Source: Magnetospirillum sp902729445
Lineage (GTDB): Bacteria > Pseudomonadota > Alphaproteobacteria > Rhodospirillales > Magnetospirillaceae
Assembly (NCBI RefSeq): GCF_902729445.1
Contig: NZ_CACVCE010000072.1
Span: 86,918-150,917 of the forward strand
Length of the DNA: 64,000 bases
Reading direction: 5' to 3'
Position 1 is the stretch's first letter; every line of letters starts with the position of its first letter. Shown piece after piece: positions 44,104 to 53,292 of the stretch. The translations under genes were made by a program, and so were the position numbers. The notes beneath the pieces were generated by a model, which saw only the letters and a program-made list of their open reading frames with translations, was not told the DNA's origin and searched no databases.

Positions 44104-44227
44104 TGCGCGAGGCGCTGCCCGTGCCGGGCCGGCTCAGACGCCGCCGGGCTTTGTGTGGTGCCAGACCATGGCACCACACCAAAAAGCCCGAGCGGCGATT
44201 GAGCCGCCCGGGACCGGGCGCGCCAAA
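44104..44227. repeat. GC-rich repeat pair after rnd
   Basis: One copy of the 42-bp family unit (GCGCGAGGCGCTGCCCGTGC...CAGACG, 44104-44140), a palindrome TGTGGTGCCAGACCATGGCACCACA-like (44153-44178), and an inverted relative AAAGCCCGAGCGGCGATTGAG...GGGCGCGCC (44182-44223). The region up to kdsD (44354) contains no gene. Confidence 0.7.
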
Positions 44228-44354
44228 GGCATAACCCCCCCCTGAAATCGGCACCCGGCATGCGGATTTACCTTCCGCTGGACGGCGGGATTCGTATAGT
44301 GATGATCCCGCGCCGGCATTTGGCGCGCCGCTTGCAAGTTGGACCAGACCGCCC

Positions 44355-45338
44355 ATGACCATCGTGCTTCGCGACGGCACCGCCGCGCCCGCCGATATCG
44401 CCGCCGCCCGCCGCGTTCTTGACACCGAAGCCCAAGCCCTGGCCGCCCTGGGCGATTCGCTGGGGGCTCCGTTCGTCGCCGCCTGCGACGCGCTGGCGGG
44501 CGCGTCGGGCCGGGTGGTGGTGTCGGGCATGGGCAAATCCGGCCATGTCGGGCGCAAGATCGCCGCCACCTTGGCATCAACCGGCACTCCGGCCTTCTTC
44601 GTCCATCCGGCCGAAGCCAGCCACGGCGACCTGGGCATGATCACCAAGGACGACGCCGTCATCGCCCTGTCCAATTCCGGCGAAACGCCCGAGCTGTCCG
44701 ACATCATCGCCTTCACGCGGCGCTTCGCCATCAGCCTGATCGGCATCACCTCGCGGGCCGACAGCGCCCTGGCCCAGTCCAGCGACGTCGCCCTGATCCT
44801 GCCGCCGATCCCCGAGGCCTGCCCCAACGGCCTGGCGCCCACCACCTCGACCACCATGATGCTGGCCCTGGGCGATGCGCTGGCCGTCGCGTTGCTGGAG
44901 CGCAAGAACTTCTCGGCCGCCGATTTCCGCGTCTTCCATCCGGGCGGTCAATTGGGCCGCCGGCTGCTGAAGGTCGCCGACCTGATGCATGGCGGCGACG
45001 CCATGCCGCTGGTCGGGCTCGACACCCCCATGGCCGAGACCTTGCTGGTGATGACCACCAAAAGCCTGGGCTGCGCCGGGGTCATCGATTCCGACGGCCG
45101 TCTGGCCGGCATCGTCACCGACGGCGACCTGCGCCGCCACATGAGCGGCCAATTGCTGACCGCCACCGCCGGCCAGGTGATGACCCGAAGCCCCAAGACC
45201 ATCGCCCCCAACCTGCTGGCGGCGGAAGCGCTGCGGGTGCTGAACGAGAAATCCATCACCAGCCTGTTCGTGGTCGAGGGCGGACGGCCGCAGGGTGTGC
45301 TGCATGTCCACGACCTGCTGCGCGCCGGGGTGGTTTAG
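44355..45338 (+). CDS. kdsD: Arabinose-5-phosphate isomerase, 327 aa
   Basis: N-terminal SIS sugar-isomerase domain (RVVVSGMGKSGHVGRKIAATLASTGTPAFFVHPAEASHGDLGMI) and two C-terminal CBS domains (about 210-260 and 275-325). It converts ribulose-5-phosphate to arabinose-5-phosphate for KDO, the inner-core sugar of LPS. It heads the kdsD-lptC-lptA-lptB cluster of LPS synthesis and transport. Confidence 0.95.
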   Translation: MTIVLRDGTAAPADIAAARRVLDTEAQALAALGDSLGAPFVAACDALAGASGRVVVSGMGKSGHVGRKIAATLASTGTPAFFVHPAEASHGDLGMITKDDAVIALSNSGETPELSDIIAFTRRFAISLIGITSRADSALAQSSDVALILPPIPEACPNGLAPTTSTTMMLALGDALAVALLERKNFSAADFRVFHPGGQLGRRLLKVADLMHGGDAMPLVGLDTPMAETLLVMTTKSLGCAGVIDSDGRLAGIVTDGDLRRHMSGQLLTATAGQVMTRSPKTIAPNLLAAEALRVLNEKSITSLFVVEGGRPQGVLHVHDLLRAGVV

Positions 45339-45347
45339 GCGCCGATC

Positions 45348-46013
45348 ATGGATCTTCGGGCCGAATCCGATCTGATACCCCCCACCCTTCGCGGCAAGGT
45401 CCATCCGGTGAAGGGGCCGGCGCATCGCCGCTATTCGCGGTTCGTCAACGTCATGAAAGTGGCGCTGCCCGCCACGACCCTTGTGTTGCTGACCCTGGTG
45501 ATGGTGTGGCCGAAATTGATGCGCGACGTCGAAAGCTTCCAGATCGGCTTCGCCGCCCTGAAGCCCACCGCCGTCGACGCCCTGTCGATGGTCAACGCCC
45601 GCTATCAGGGGCTGGACAACACCAACCGGCCTTATACCCTGACCGCCGACCGGGCGACGGAAGACAGTGCCCGCAGCGGGATCATCATCTTGGACAATCC
45701 CAAGGCGGACTTCATGACGCGGTCGGGCGCCAACGTCTATGTCGAGGCCAAGTTGGGAATCTACTATCAGGCGGAAAAGATTCTCGACCTGGAAGGCGAG
45801 GTCAATTTGTACCAGGACCAGGGCAACGAGTTGCATACCGAGGCGGCACGAGTCCATCTCGACAGTTCGGTGGTCGAGGGCAACGCCCCGGTGACCGGGT
45901 TGGGGCCGAACGGACGATTGTCCGGTTCGGGCTTCAGGATCGGGGAAGGCGGCCGGCAGATCGACCTGACCGGGCGATCGGTGTTGCAGATGAAGGGGGC
46001 CAGGCGGAAATGA
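45348..46013 (+). CDS. lptC: LPS export ABC transporter periplasmic protein LptC, 221 aa
   Basis: One N-terminal membrane anchor (MKVALPATTLVLLTLVMVWP, about residues 36-55) followed by a beta-jellyroll periplasmic domain (RYQGLDNTNRPYTLTADRATE...). It links LptB2FG to LptA. The last codon region overlaps the lptA start by 4 nt. Confidence 0.88.
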   Translation: MDLRAESDLIPPTLRGKVHPVKGPAHRRYSRFVNVMKVALPATTLVLLTLVMVWPKLMRDVESFQIGFAALKPTAVDALSMVNARYQGLDNTNRPYTLTADRATEDSARSGIIILDNPKADFMTRSGANVYVEAKLGIYYQAEKILDLEGEVNLYQDQGNELHTEAARVHLDSSVVEGNAPVTGLGPNGRLSGSGFRIGEGGRQIDLTGRSVLQMKGARRK

Positions 46014-46891
46014 ACGGGGCAACGCGGGCGGGACTGGCCTTGGCGGCCTGGATGATGGGCGTGGCCCCGGCATGGGCGCAGGGATTCAATCTCAGCCGCA
46101 ACAACAACGAAGAAATCCAGGTCTATGCCGACGGCGGCATCGAATGGATCAGCGAGGCCCAACGGGTGATCGCGCGGACCAACGCCAAGGCGGTGCGCGG
46201 ACGGGTGACGGTGACCGCCGACACCCTGACCGCCTATTATCGCAAGGGCGCCAGCGGCGACGAAATCTGGCGCCTGGATGCCGACGGCAACGTCACCATC
46301 GCCACGCCGACCGAAACTGCCACCGGCACCAAGGCGACCTATGACCTGGACAAGGCGATCTTCGTGTTGCGCGGCCAACCGGCCCATCTGGTCACCCCCA
46401 CCGATACCGTGACCGCCAAGGAAACCATCGAATATTGGGAAAAAGAGAAGATGGCCGTCGCCCGCGGCGACGCCGTCGCCACCCAGAAGGGCAAGCAGAT
46501 CCAGGCCGAGGTGCTGACCTCGCACTTCAAGGAGAACCCCAAGGGCGACCTTGAAATGCGCCGCGCCGACGCCTATCGCAGCGTCGTCTTGACCACCCCG
46601 CAGGAACAGGTGTTCGGCGAGCGCGGCGACTACAATCTGGAAACCGGTGTCGCCACCGTCGCCGGTTCGGTTAGGATCGTCAGGGCCGGCAACGAGCTGA
46701 ACGGCGAGTACGCCCACGTCAACCTGAATAGCGGAATCAGCAAACTGTTCGGCACCGGGCCGGGGGGGCAGGGCGAGGGCCGCGTCAGCGGCACCTTCAC
46801 GCCGGACAAGAAGGACACCAAGGAACGCCGCGCCATCTTCCGCGGCCCCGGAGCGAAATCCGGCGACAAGACCGAAAAGGGCGCGCCATGA
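46010..46891 (+). CDS. lptA: LPS transport periplasmic protein LptA, long form, 293 aa
   Basis: A signal peptide (about 1-24, cleaved after AWAQ) then the OstA-like fold repeated: INTERNAL strands EIQVYADGGIEWISEAQRVIA, YYRKGA, TGTKATYDLDKAIFVLRG. Longer than E. coli LptA, as is usual in alphaproteobacteria, with a Lys/Asp-rich disordered tail. The stop overlaps the lptB start by 4 nt. Forms the periplasmic LPS bridge. Confidence 0.88.
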   Translation: MNGATRAGLALAAWMMGVAPAWAQGFNLSRNNNEEIQVYADGGIEWISEAQRVIARTNAKAVRGRVTVTADTLTAYYRKGASGDEIWRLDADGNVTIATPTETATGTKATYDLDKAIFVLRGQPAHLVTPTDTVTAKETIEYWEKEKMAVARGDAVATQKGKQIQAEVLTSHFKENPKGDLEMRRADAYRSVVLTTPQEQVFGERGDYNLETGVATVAGSVRIVRAGNELNGEYAHVNLNSGISKLFGTGPGGQGEGRVSGTFTPDKKDTKERRAIFRGPGAKSGDKTEKGAP

Positions 46892-47682
46892 ACTCGATCG
46901 AACCGGCCGAACCGACGCTTGGAACCGGACACTCGCCCGGCCCGCGCCTGGTCGCCGACCATCAAGGCCTGGTCGCCCGCGGCATCGGCAAAAGCTTCAA
47001 GCGCCGAACCGTGCTGGCCGACGTCTCGGTCTCGGTGCAGCGTGGCGAGGCGGTCGGCCTGCTGGGCCCCAACGGCGCCGGCAAGACCACCTGCTTTTAT
47101 TGCATCACCGGCCTGATCAATCCCGACCAGGGCCAGATCCTGCTGGACGGCCACGACATCACCGACCTGCCGATGTATCGCCGCGCCCGGCTGGGCATCG
47201 GCTATCTGCCGCAGGAGGCCTCGATCTTTCGCGGGCTGACGGTCGAGGGCAACATCATGGCGGTGCTGGAAGTGGTCGAGCCCGACCGGTCCGAGCGCGA
47301 GGCCCGGCTGGAATCCCTGCTGGCCGAGTTCGGCATCGAGCATCTGCGCCGGGCTCCGGCCATGGCGCTGTCGGGCGGCGAGCGCCGCCGCGTCGAAATC
47401 GCCCGCGCCCTGGCGTCCAAGCCGCATTTCATCTTGCTGGACGAACCGTTGGCCGGCATCGACCCCATCGCGGTGTCGGACATCCGCGATCTGGTCGGCC
47501 ACCTCAAGGATCGCGGCATCGGCGTGTTGATCACCGACCACAATGTGCGCGAGACCCTGGATCTGATCGACCGCGCCTATATCTTGCATGACGGCCACGT
47601 CCTGATGGAGGGCCGCCCCGCCGAGATCGTCGCGCACGAAGGCGTGCGCCGCGTCTATCTCGGCGAACGTTTCAGCCTGTAA
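46888..47682 (+). CDS. lptB: LPS export ABC transporter ATPase LptB, 264 aa
   Basis: Walker A GPNGAGKTT, Q-loop YLPQEASIFRGLTVEGN, signature LSGGERRRVEIARALA, Walker B FILLDEPLAGIDP and switch His in LITDHNVRETL, all as in LptB. It powers LPS extraction from the inner membrane with LptF/LptG, whose genes are not in the window. The N-terminal ~24 residues are a short family-atypical extension. Confidence 0.95.
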   Translation: MNSIEPAEPTLGTGHSPGPRLVADHQGLVARGIGKSFKRRTVLADVSVSVQRGEAVGLLGPNGAGKTTCFYCITGLINPDQGQILLDGHDITDLPMYRRARLGIGYLPQEASIFRGLTVEGNIMAVLEVVEPDRSEREARLESLLAEFGIEHLRRAPAMALSGGERRRVEIARALASKPHFILLDEPLAGIDPIAVSDIRDLVGHLKDRGIGVLITDHNVRETLDLIDRAYILHDGHVLMEGRPAEIVAHEGVRRVYLGERFSL

Positions 47683-47697
47683 GGAGCCCCGCCCCCG

Positions 47698-49191
47698 ATG
47701 GCTCTTGGCCCCCGTCTGGATCTTCGGCAAAGCCAGTCCCTGGTGATGACGCCGCAATTGCAGCAAGCGATCAAGCTGCTGCAATTGTCGAACATGGAAC
47801 TGGACGCCTTCATCGACCAGGAGCTCGAGCGCAATCCGCTGCTGGAGCGCGAGGATTCCGACCGCGCCGACACCCCCGACGCCCCCGAGCCCGAACAGGC
47901 GGCGCCGACCTCCGAGCCCGAGCCGATGCTGGACGGCCAGACCGCCGGTTCGGCCGAGGACTCGATGGATGTCGATTACGACAACCTCTACAACAACGAC
48001 AGTGCCTCGGATCAGCCGGATTCCGAGGCCTTCGGCCAGTGGAGCGCCTCGGGCGGGCGTCACGATTTCGACGATGGCGACACCAATTTCGACCAGATGA
48101 TGGCCGAGTCCATCTCGCTGCGCGACCATCTGGTCGCCCAGCTCAACATGGACATCGCCGACCCCGCCGACCGCCTGATCGGCCTGCACCTGATCGAGAT
48201 GCTGGACGAGACCGGCTATCTTTCCGGCGACATCGCCGAAATCGCCGCCAAGCTGGATTGCCCGATCGAGACGGTGGAAGCGGTGCTGAAACGGGTGCAG
48301 CGTTTCGACCCCGCCGGCATCTTCGCCCGCTCGCTCAAGGAATGCCTGGCGCTGCAATTGATCGAGAAGAACCGCCTTGACCCGGCGATGGCCGCGCTGC
48401 TGGACAATTTGGAAATGCTGGCCCGGCGCGACATGGCCGGACTGATCAAGGTGTGCGGCATCGATTCCGAGGATCTGGCCGAGATGATCGGCGAGATCAA
48501 GGCGTTGGACCCCAAGCCGGCCCTGCGCTTCGACCACGCCGTCACCCACACCGTGGTCCCCGACGTGCTGATGCGCCGCACCCCCGACGGCGCCTGGCTG
48601 GTCGAACTGAATTCCGACACCTTGCCCCGCGTCCTGGTCAATTCGCGCTATTACGCCAAGGTCTCGGGCCATTCCCTGAGCCGCGAGGAAAAGACCTATC
48701 TGTCGGAACGCTATCAGTCGGCCAACTGGCTGGTGAAGTCGCTGCACCAGCGCGCCACCACCATCTTGAAGGTCGCCACCGAACTGGTCCGCCAGCAAGA
48801 TGCCTTCTTCCGCCTGGGCGTGCAGCATCTGAAGCCCTTGGTGCTGCGCGACATCGCCGGCGCCATCTCGATGCACGAAAGCACCGTCAGCCGGGTGACC
48901 TCCAACAAGTACATCGCCACGCCGCGCGGTATCTACGAGCTGAAATATTTCTTCACCCAGGCCATCGGCTCGGCCGACGGCGGCGACGCCCATTCGGCCG
49001 AATCGGTGCGCCACCGCATCAAGAGCCTGATCGATGCCGAGGGTCGTGACGTGCTGTCCGACGACCGCCTGGTCGAGATCCTGAAAGGCGAAGGAATCGA
49101 CATCGCCCGGCGCACGGTGGCAAAATATCGCGAAGGCATGAACATCCCGTCATCGGTGCAACGGCGGCGAGAGAAGGCGCTGGGCGGCTGA
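47698..49191 (+). CDS. rpoN: RNA polymerase sigma-54 factor, 497 aa
   Basis: Region I QSLVMTPQLQQAIKLLQLSNMEL, an acidic region II (about 55-120), the core-binding domain, and the C-terminal DNA-binding region with RpoN box ARRTVAKYREGMNIP. It directs nitrogen and other enhancer-dependent genes. It follows lptB by 15 nt, the usual alphaproteobacterial order. Confidence 0.97.
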   Translation: MALGPRLDLRQSQSLVMTPQLQQAIKLLQLSNMELDAFIDQELERNPLLEREDSDRADTPDAPEPEQAAPTSEPEPMLDGQTAGSAEDSMDVDYDNLYNNDSASDQPDSEAFGQWSASGGRHDFDDGDTNFDQMMAESISLRDHLVAQLNMDIADPADRLIGLHLIEMLDETGYLSGDIAEIAAKLDCPIETVEAVLKRVQRFDPAGIFARSLKECLALQLIEKNRLDPAMAALLDNLEMLARRDMAGLIKVCGIDSEDLAEMIGEIKALDPKPALRFDHAVTHTVVPDVLMRRTPDGAWLVELNSDTLPRVLVNSRYYAKVSGHSLSREEKTYLSERYQSANWLVKSLHQRATTILKVATELVRQQDAFFRLGVQHLKPLVLRDIAGAISMHESTVSRVTSNKYIATPRGIYELKYFFTQAIGSADGGDAHSAESVRHRIKSLIDAEGRDVLSDDRLVEILKGEGIDIARRTVAKYREGMNIPSSVQRRREKALGG

Positions 49192-49202
49192 TTCCGGGTC
49201 AC

Positions 49203-49232
49203 TTGACTTTGGCCGGGCGGCGGGCCTATGGT
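49203..49232 (+). promoter_or_regulatory. Possible sigma-70 promoter before ptsN
   Basis: TTGACT (49203-49208) and TATGGT (49227-49232) with an 18-nt spacer, in the 132-bp gap between rpoN and ptsN. It would let ptsN be expressed independently of rpoN. Sequence match only. Confidence 0.4.
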
Positions 49233-49323
49233 CCGACGCGCGCGCCTTAGGGGCGGTCTCACGCAAGGGCCTGGCCGGGACCGCAAGGCAAGGGCCAGCA
49301 TCGCAAGGTGAGGGTAGGTTTCC

Positions 49324-49788
49324 ATGGACATTGCCGATCTGATTTCGCCGGCGGCCGTCATTCCCAACTTGCGCGCGACCTCGAAGAAGCAGGCGCTGCA
49401 GGATCTGGCGAAAAAGGCCGCCGAGCTGACCGGTCTGCACGAGCGGGCGGTGTTCGACGTCCTGCTGGAGCGCGAGCGCCTGGGCACCACCGGCGTCGGT
49501 AACGGCATCGCCATCCCGCACGGCAAGCTGTCCAGCCTGACCAAGCTGCACGGCCTGTTCGCCCGCCTGGAGCGCCCGATCAATTTCGACTCCATCGACG
49601 AGCAGCCGGTCGATCTGATCTTCCTGCTGCTGGCCCCGGAATCGGCCGGCGCCGACCATCTGAAGGCCCTGGCCCGGGTGTCGCGCCTGCTGCGCGACAA
49701 AGGCGTGTGCGAGAAGCTGCGCGGCACCGACAAGGCCGAAGGCCTGTACGCGCTGTTGACCGAATCGCCCGCCAGCCGCGCCGCCTGA
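49324..49788 (+). CDS. ptsN: Nitrogen PTS EIIA component PtsN, 154 aa
   Basis: EIIA-fructose/Ntr domain with phospho-His66 in GNGIAIPHGKL. It is the terminal acceptor of the EI-HPr relay encoded at 26602-28719 and regulates potassium, nitrogen and stress functions. Located after rpoN as usual, but the hpf/raiA gene that often lies between them is absent. Confidence 0.94.
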   Translation: MDIADLISPAAVIPNLRATSKKQALQDLAKKAAELTGLHERAVFDVLLERERLGTTGVGNGIAIPHGKLSSLTKLHGLFARLERPINFDSIDEQPVDLIFLLLAPESAGADHLKALARVSRLLRDKGVCEKLRGTDKAEGLYALLTESPASRAA

Positions 49789-49804
49789 AGGCGAAGCCGG
49801 CCTG

Positions 49805-50476
49805 ATGCGGAGCCTTTACCACCACCCTCTCTGCCCGTTCTCGCGCAAGGTCCGCCTGGTCCTGGCCGAGAAGAAGCTGGAATTCGACGAGCATGTCGAA
49901 CGGCCATGGGAATGCCGCCCCGAATTCACCGCGCTGAACCCGGCGGCCGAGGTTCCGGTGCTGGTCGAGGAAGGCGGCACCGCACTCGCCGATTCCACCG
50001 CCATCTGCGAGTATCTTGACGAAACCTTCCGCGAGCCGCCGCTTTTGCCGGCCGAGCCGATGGCCCGGGCCGAGGTGCGCCGCCTGGTCGGCTGGTTCGA
50101 TGCCAAGTTCCACCACGAGGTCACCCGCGGCCTGCTGGGCGAGAAGGTCATCAAGCGCCTGTCGCAAAGCCGGGCCGAGCCGGATTCGCGCGCCATCCGC
50201 GCCGCCTTTTCCGCCATCCACGAGCATCTGGACTATATCGGCTGGCTGACCGAGCGCCATTCCTTCCTGGCCGGGTCCAGCCTGTCCATGGCCGACATCG
50301 CCGCCGCCGCGCAGCTGTCCTGCATCGATTATATCGGCGACGTGCCGTGGGACCGCCACCACGGCGCCAAGGATTGGTACGCCCGCGTCAAGTCGCGCCC
50401 GTCCTTCCGCGCCCTGCTGGCCGACCACCTGCCCGGCGTTCCGCCGCCCCGGCATTATGCCGACCTGGATTTCTAG
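49805..50476 (+). CDS. Glutathione S-transferase family protein, 223 aa
   Basis: N-terminal thioredoxin-like domain (SLYHHPLCPFSRKVRLVLAEKKLEF, with a CPFS site) and C-terminal all-helical GST domain (FLAGSSLSMADIAAAAQLSCIDYIGDV). Probably a detoxifying or disulfide-handling GST. Its last 20 nt overlap the next gene. Confidence 0.9.
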   Translation: MRSLYHHPLCPFSRKVRLVLAEKKLEFDEHVERPWECRPEFTALNPAAEVPVLVEEGGTALADSTAICEYLDETFREPPLLPAEPMARAEVRRLVGWFDAKFHHEVTRGLLGEKVIKRLSQSRAEPDSRAIRAAFSAIHEHLDYIGWLTERHSFLAGSSLSMADIAAAAQLSCIDYIGDVPWDRHHGAKDWYARVKSRPSFRALLADHLPGVPPPRHYADLDF

Positions 50477-51143
50477 GACCCTCGCCCTGCTGGCCGGTCT
50501 GGCGGCGACGGCGCCGGTCCGCGCCGACATCGTCACCCATCTGCCGGCACAGCCCGCCAAGGTCATCGCACTGACCTTCGATGGCTGCGAGGCCAAGGGC
50601 CAGCCGGCCTGGCTGGACGAAAAGATCGCTGCCTTCCTGGAAGCCCAGCACATCCCCGCCACCTTGTTCGTCACCGGCCTGTTCGCCAAGCGCAACGCCG
50701 ACCGGCTGGGCCAGCTTTCCCGCGCCGGCCTGATCGAGATCGAGAACCATTCCTGGGACCATCCGCGCCACCTGGAACATTTGGACCCGGCCGCCATCGC
50801 CACCCAACTGGCCGACACCGACGCCGCCATCGAGAGCGTGAGCGGGCGCAAGCCCCGCTTCTTCCGTTTCCCCGGCGGCCATTACGATGCCAGGGCGCTG
50901 GCGGCGGTCGAGGGTCATGGGCTGACCACGGTCCATTGGAGCTGGGAATCGGGCGATCCGGCCCGCGACCTGACGCCCGAGCGGCTGACCGGCTGGGTGC
51001 TGTCCAAGACCCGACCCGGCGACGTGCTGATCTTCCACATCAACGGCCGGGCGCCGGCCACCGCGGCGGCGCTGCCGGCGATGGTGGCCGAGCTGAAGCG
51101 CCGCGGATTTTCCTTTGCCCGCCTGGACGAGGTGCTGAAATGA
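50457..51143 (+). CDS. NodB-type polysaccharide deacetylase, secreted, 228 aa
   Basis: Signal peptide (about 1-23) and NodB homology domain. Motif 1 reads ALTFDGCEAKG rather than TFDDGP, so the second metal-binding Asp is missing; motif 2 HSWDH and motif 3 RFPGGHYDA are present, and DVLIFHING matches motif 5. Probably a deacetylase of cell-wall or exopolysaccharide sugars, with altered metal site. It overlaps the GST gene by 20 nt and the next gene by 4 nt. Confidence 0.82.
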   Translation: MPTWISRTLALLAGLAATAPVRADIVTHLPAQPAKVIALTFDGCEAKGQPAWLDEKIAAFLEAQHIPATLFVTGLFAKRNADRLGQLSRAGLIEIENHSWDHPRHLEHLDPAAIATQLADTDAAIESVSGRKPRFFRFPGGHYDARALAAVEGHGLTTVHWSWESGDPARDLTPERLTGWVLSKTRPGDVLIFHINGRAPATAAALPAMVAELKRRGFSFARLDEVLK

Positions 51144-51571
51144 CCACCATCCGACCGCTGACCGGTGCCGAGCCCGACCATTTCGCCGCCCTTCTGATCG
51201 GCCTCGATCCGTGGCGGCGGCTGGGCTACAACCCCTTGGCGCTGGCCGATTACCTGGACCGTCCCGACCCGACCCTGACCCGCATGACCGTGCCGGGCAA
51301 GGGCGTGATCGCCGTGCGCTCGCCGTGGCTTCGCGGGCCCTCCATCGAATTGCTGGCGGTGCTGCCCGACGCTCAGGGCCAAGGAATCGGCCGGGCCCTG
51401 GTCGAATGGGCGGAAACATTGGGCGGCGCCAATCTGTGGGCCTGCGTGTCGGATTTCAACAAGGCCGCCCGCGCCTTCTATGCCCGCCTGGGCTTCGTCG
51501 AGGTGGCTCCGCTGCCCGGCCTGGTCACCGCCGGCGAAACCGAGATCCTGCTCAGGCGGGCCCACCCGTGA
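51140..51571 (+). CDS. GNAT acetyltransferase, 143 aa
   Basis: Clear GNAT acetyl-CoA loop: IELLAVLPDAQGQGIGRALVEWAE, then FYARLGFVEV. Coupled to the deacetylase gene by ATGA overlap. Substrate unknown. A GC-rich repeat follows its stop. Confidence 0.88.
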   Translation: MTTIRPLTGAEPDHFAALLIGLDPWRRLGYNPLALADYLDRPDPTLTRMTVPGKGVIAVRSPWLRGPSIELLAVLPDAQGQGIGRALVEWAETLGGANLWACVSDFNKAARAFYARLGFVEVAPLPGLVTAGETEILLRRAHP

Positions 51572-51580
51572 TGGCCCGAC

Positions 51581-51622
51581 CAAAGCCCGAGCGGCGCTTG
51601 AGCCCGCCCGGGACGGGCGCGC
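51581..51622. repeat. GC-rich dispersed repeat after the GNAT gene
   Basis: AAAGCCCGAGCGGCGCTTGAG followed by CCCGCCCGGGACGGGCGCGC. It is nearly identical to 44182-44223 and lies between two converging stop codons. Confidence 0.7.
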
Positions 51623-51623
51623 T

Positions 51624-52247
51624 CTAAAAAATCAGGCTGAGCAACGCCGCCACGCCGAACGCCATCAAGGCCGCGCCCGAGATGTGGTTGAACAGCCGCA
51701 TGCGTTCCGGCGTGAAGCGAGCCCGGGCGGCGATGGTCATTTCCGTCAGCACCGCCCACCACAGGGCCGAGCCGCAGCCGACGCCGGCGATCAGCACCAC
51801 CGCCTGGAACGGGCCCTTCGGGCTGGCGTCGGTGCCGAAGGCGGCGAACACCCCCATCACCCCCAGGATGGTGCCGGGATTGGTCATGGTGATGGCGAAG
51901 GTCGACAGGAAATCCTTGACCAGGCCCGGCCCCTTGCCGGGCACCCCGTCCAATTCGTGGGCCGCCGCCCGCCAGGCATTGACGCCAAGGGCCAGCATGA
52001 ACAGCCCACCCACCAGCTTCAATCCGTTGGTGAACTGGTCCAGGAACTGCGCCACCACCCCCAGGCCCAGCCCGACGATGCCGCCGAAGATGGTGTCGGC
52101 CAGCGCCGCGCCCAGCCCGGCCGCCCACGCCGCCGCCCGGCCGTCGCCCAGCGCCTTGCGGATGCACATCAGCCCGACCGGACCGATCGGGGCGGCAACG
52201 GCGAAGCCGATGACGATGCCGCGCAGGAAAAGGAACAGATCATCCAC
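51624..52247 (-). CDS. LysE-family exporter, 207 aa
   Basis: Six hydrophobic segments and the LysE/RhtB signature GFAVAAPIGPVGLMCIRKALGDGRAAAWAAGLGAALAD near the N-terminus. Probable amino-acid or metabolite efflux. Substrate unknown. Upstream 111 bp contain repeat copy 2 and the pdxY stop. Confidence 0.88.
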   Translation of the reverse strand: MDDLFLFLRGIVIGFAVAAPIGPVGLMCIRKALGDGRAAAWAAGLGAALADTIFGGIVGLGLGVVAQFLDQFTNGLKLVGGLFMLALGVNAWRAAAHELDGVPGKGPGLVKDFLSTFAITMTNPGTILGVMGVFAAFGTDASPKGPFQAVVLIAGVGCGSALWWAVLTEMTIAARARFTPERMRLFNHISGAALMAFGVAALLSLIF

Positions 52248-52280
52248 CGGACGGGGTCCCGGTCAGGAAAGGGGGCGGGG

Positions 52281-52353
52281 CCCAAGCCCGCGGAAGCGGG
52301 CGCTCAGGCAAAGGGGCTTGCAGCGGTCAATCCTATTGACCGCTGGTATTAAG
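52281..52353. repeat. Two-stem dispersed repeat, copy 2
   Basis: Stem I GCCCGC/GCGGGC with loop GGAA, then stem II CAGCGGTCAAT (52321-52331) and ATTGACCGCTG (52335-52345) around CCT, then GTATTAAG. It aligns with 30854-30926. It lies between the pdxY stop and the lysE-family start on the minus strand. Confidence 0.72.
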
Positions 52354-52358
52354 CAGAA

Positions 52359-53195
52359 TCACAAAGCCACGGCAAGGGCGGTGAATTCGTGGACCGGCGC
52401 CACCAGCAGGTCCTGCGCCGCCACCACCGCCAGTTCGCGCCGACCCAGCCGATGGGTCTCGGCCAGCACGCCGAAAAGCTGGGCCATGGCCCGGACCAGC
52501 GCCGCCGGGATGGGGGTGCCGTCCAGCAGGGCGGCCAGCAACAGGGCCGACAACAGGTCGCCGGTGCCGTGGATCGGCGGCTGGAAATCCAGCCACGGCG
52601 TCACCACCGCCCAGGCGGCGTCGGCCTCGACCGCCAGGCAGCCGACCCCGTCGCCCAGCTTCAGCCCGGTCACCACCACCAGACGCGGCCCCTTGGCCAG
52701 CAACAGCCTTGCCGCCACCACCGCCTGGGCCGGCGTGGCGGCCGGCAATCCGGTCAGGATTTCCAGCTCGAAGCGGTTGGGGGTGACGATGTCGGCCGCC
52801 GCGACCAGGGCGCGCTCGAACAATTCCACCAGCCCGGGCTGGACATAGACCTTGCCGTCATCGCCCATCACCGGGTCGCACAGATAAAGTGCGCCGTTTC
52901 GGCGAGCGCGGGCGGCCTTCAGCACCACGTCGGCGGTGCCCGGCTCACCCAGATAGCCCGACAGCACGGCGCGGCAATCATCCAGGAAGCCGCCGGCCCG
53001 CAAGCCATCGACCAACTCGGCCACATGGGCGGGCGAATGGGCCTGGCCGGTGAAGCTGCCATGGCCGGGATGGTTCGAGAACTGCACGGTATCGACGGCG
53101 ATCACCTCGTGTCCCAGGCGCTGCAAGGGAAAACACGAGGCCGAATGGCCGACATGGCCGGCCGCCACCGCCGACTGGAACGAAAGAATCGTCAT
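52359..53195 (-). CDS. pdxY: Pyridoxal/pyridoxine kinase, PdxY-like, 278 aa
   Basis: Ribokinase-fold vitamin B6 kinase: SFQSAVAAGHVGHSASCFPLQRLGHEVIAVDTVQFSNHPGH at the N-terminus, DPVMGDDGKVYV, DIVTPNRFELEILTG, and the anion-hole motif HGTGDLLSALLL near residue 222. It makes PLP from pyridoxal. The ATG at 53195 was chosen over one at 53219 by alignment to the family N-terminus. Confidence 0.93.
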   Translation of the reverse strand: MTILSFQSAVAAGHVGHSASCFPLQRLGHEVIAVDTVQFSNHPGHGSFTGQAHSPAHVAELVDGLRAGGFLDDCRAVLSGYLGEPGTADVVLKAARARRNGALYLCDPVMGDDGKVYVQPGLVELFERALVAAADIVTPNRFELEILTGLPAATPAQAVVAARLLLAKGPRLVVVTGLKLGDGVGCLAVEADAAWAVVTPWLDFQPPIHGTGDLLSALLLAALLDGTPIPAALVRAMAQLFGVLAETHRLGRRELAVVAAQDLLVAPVHEFTALAVAL

Positions 53196-53292
53196 GCGAA
53201 ACCCGGTCGTTTGATTCATTTGTTGCGCTGCAACTTGCCTATCCTAAGGCAAATTGCTAGGTTCGCCACCCACCCATTCGGAGGAAATGACC

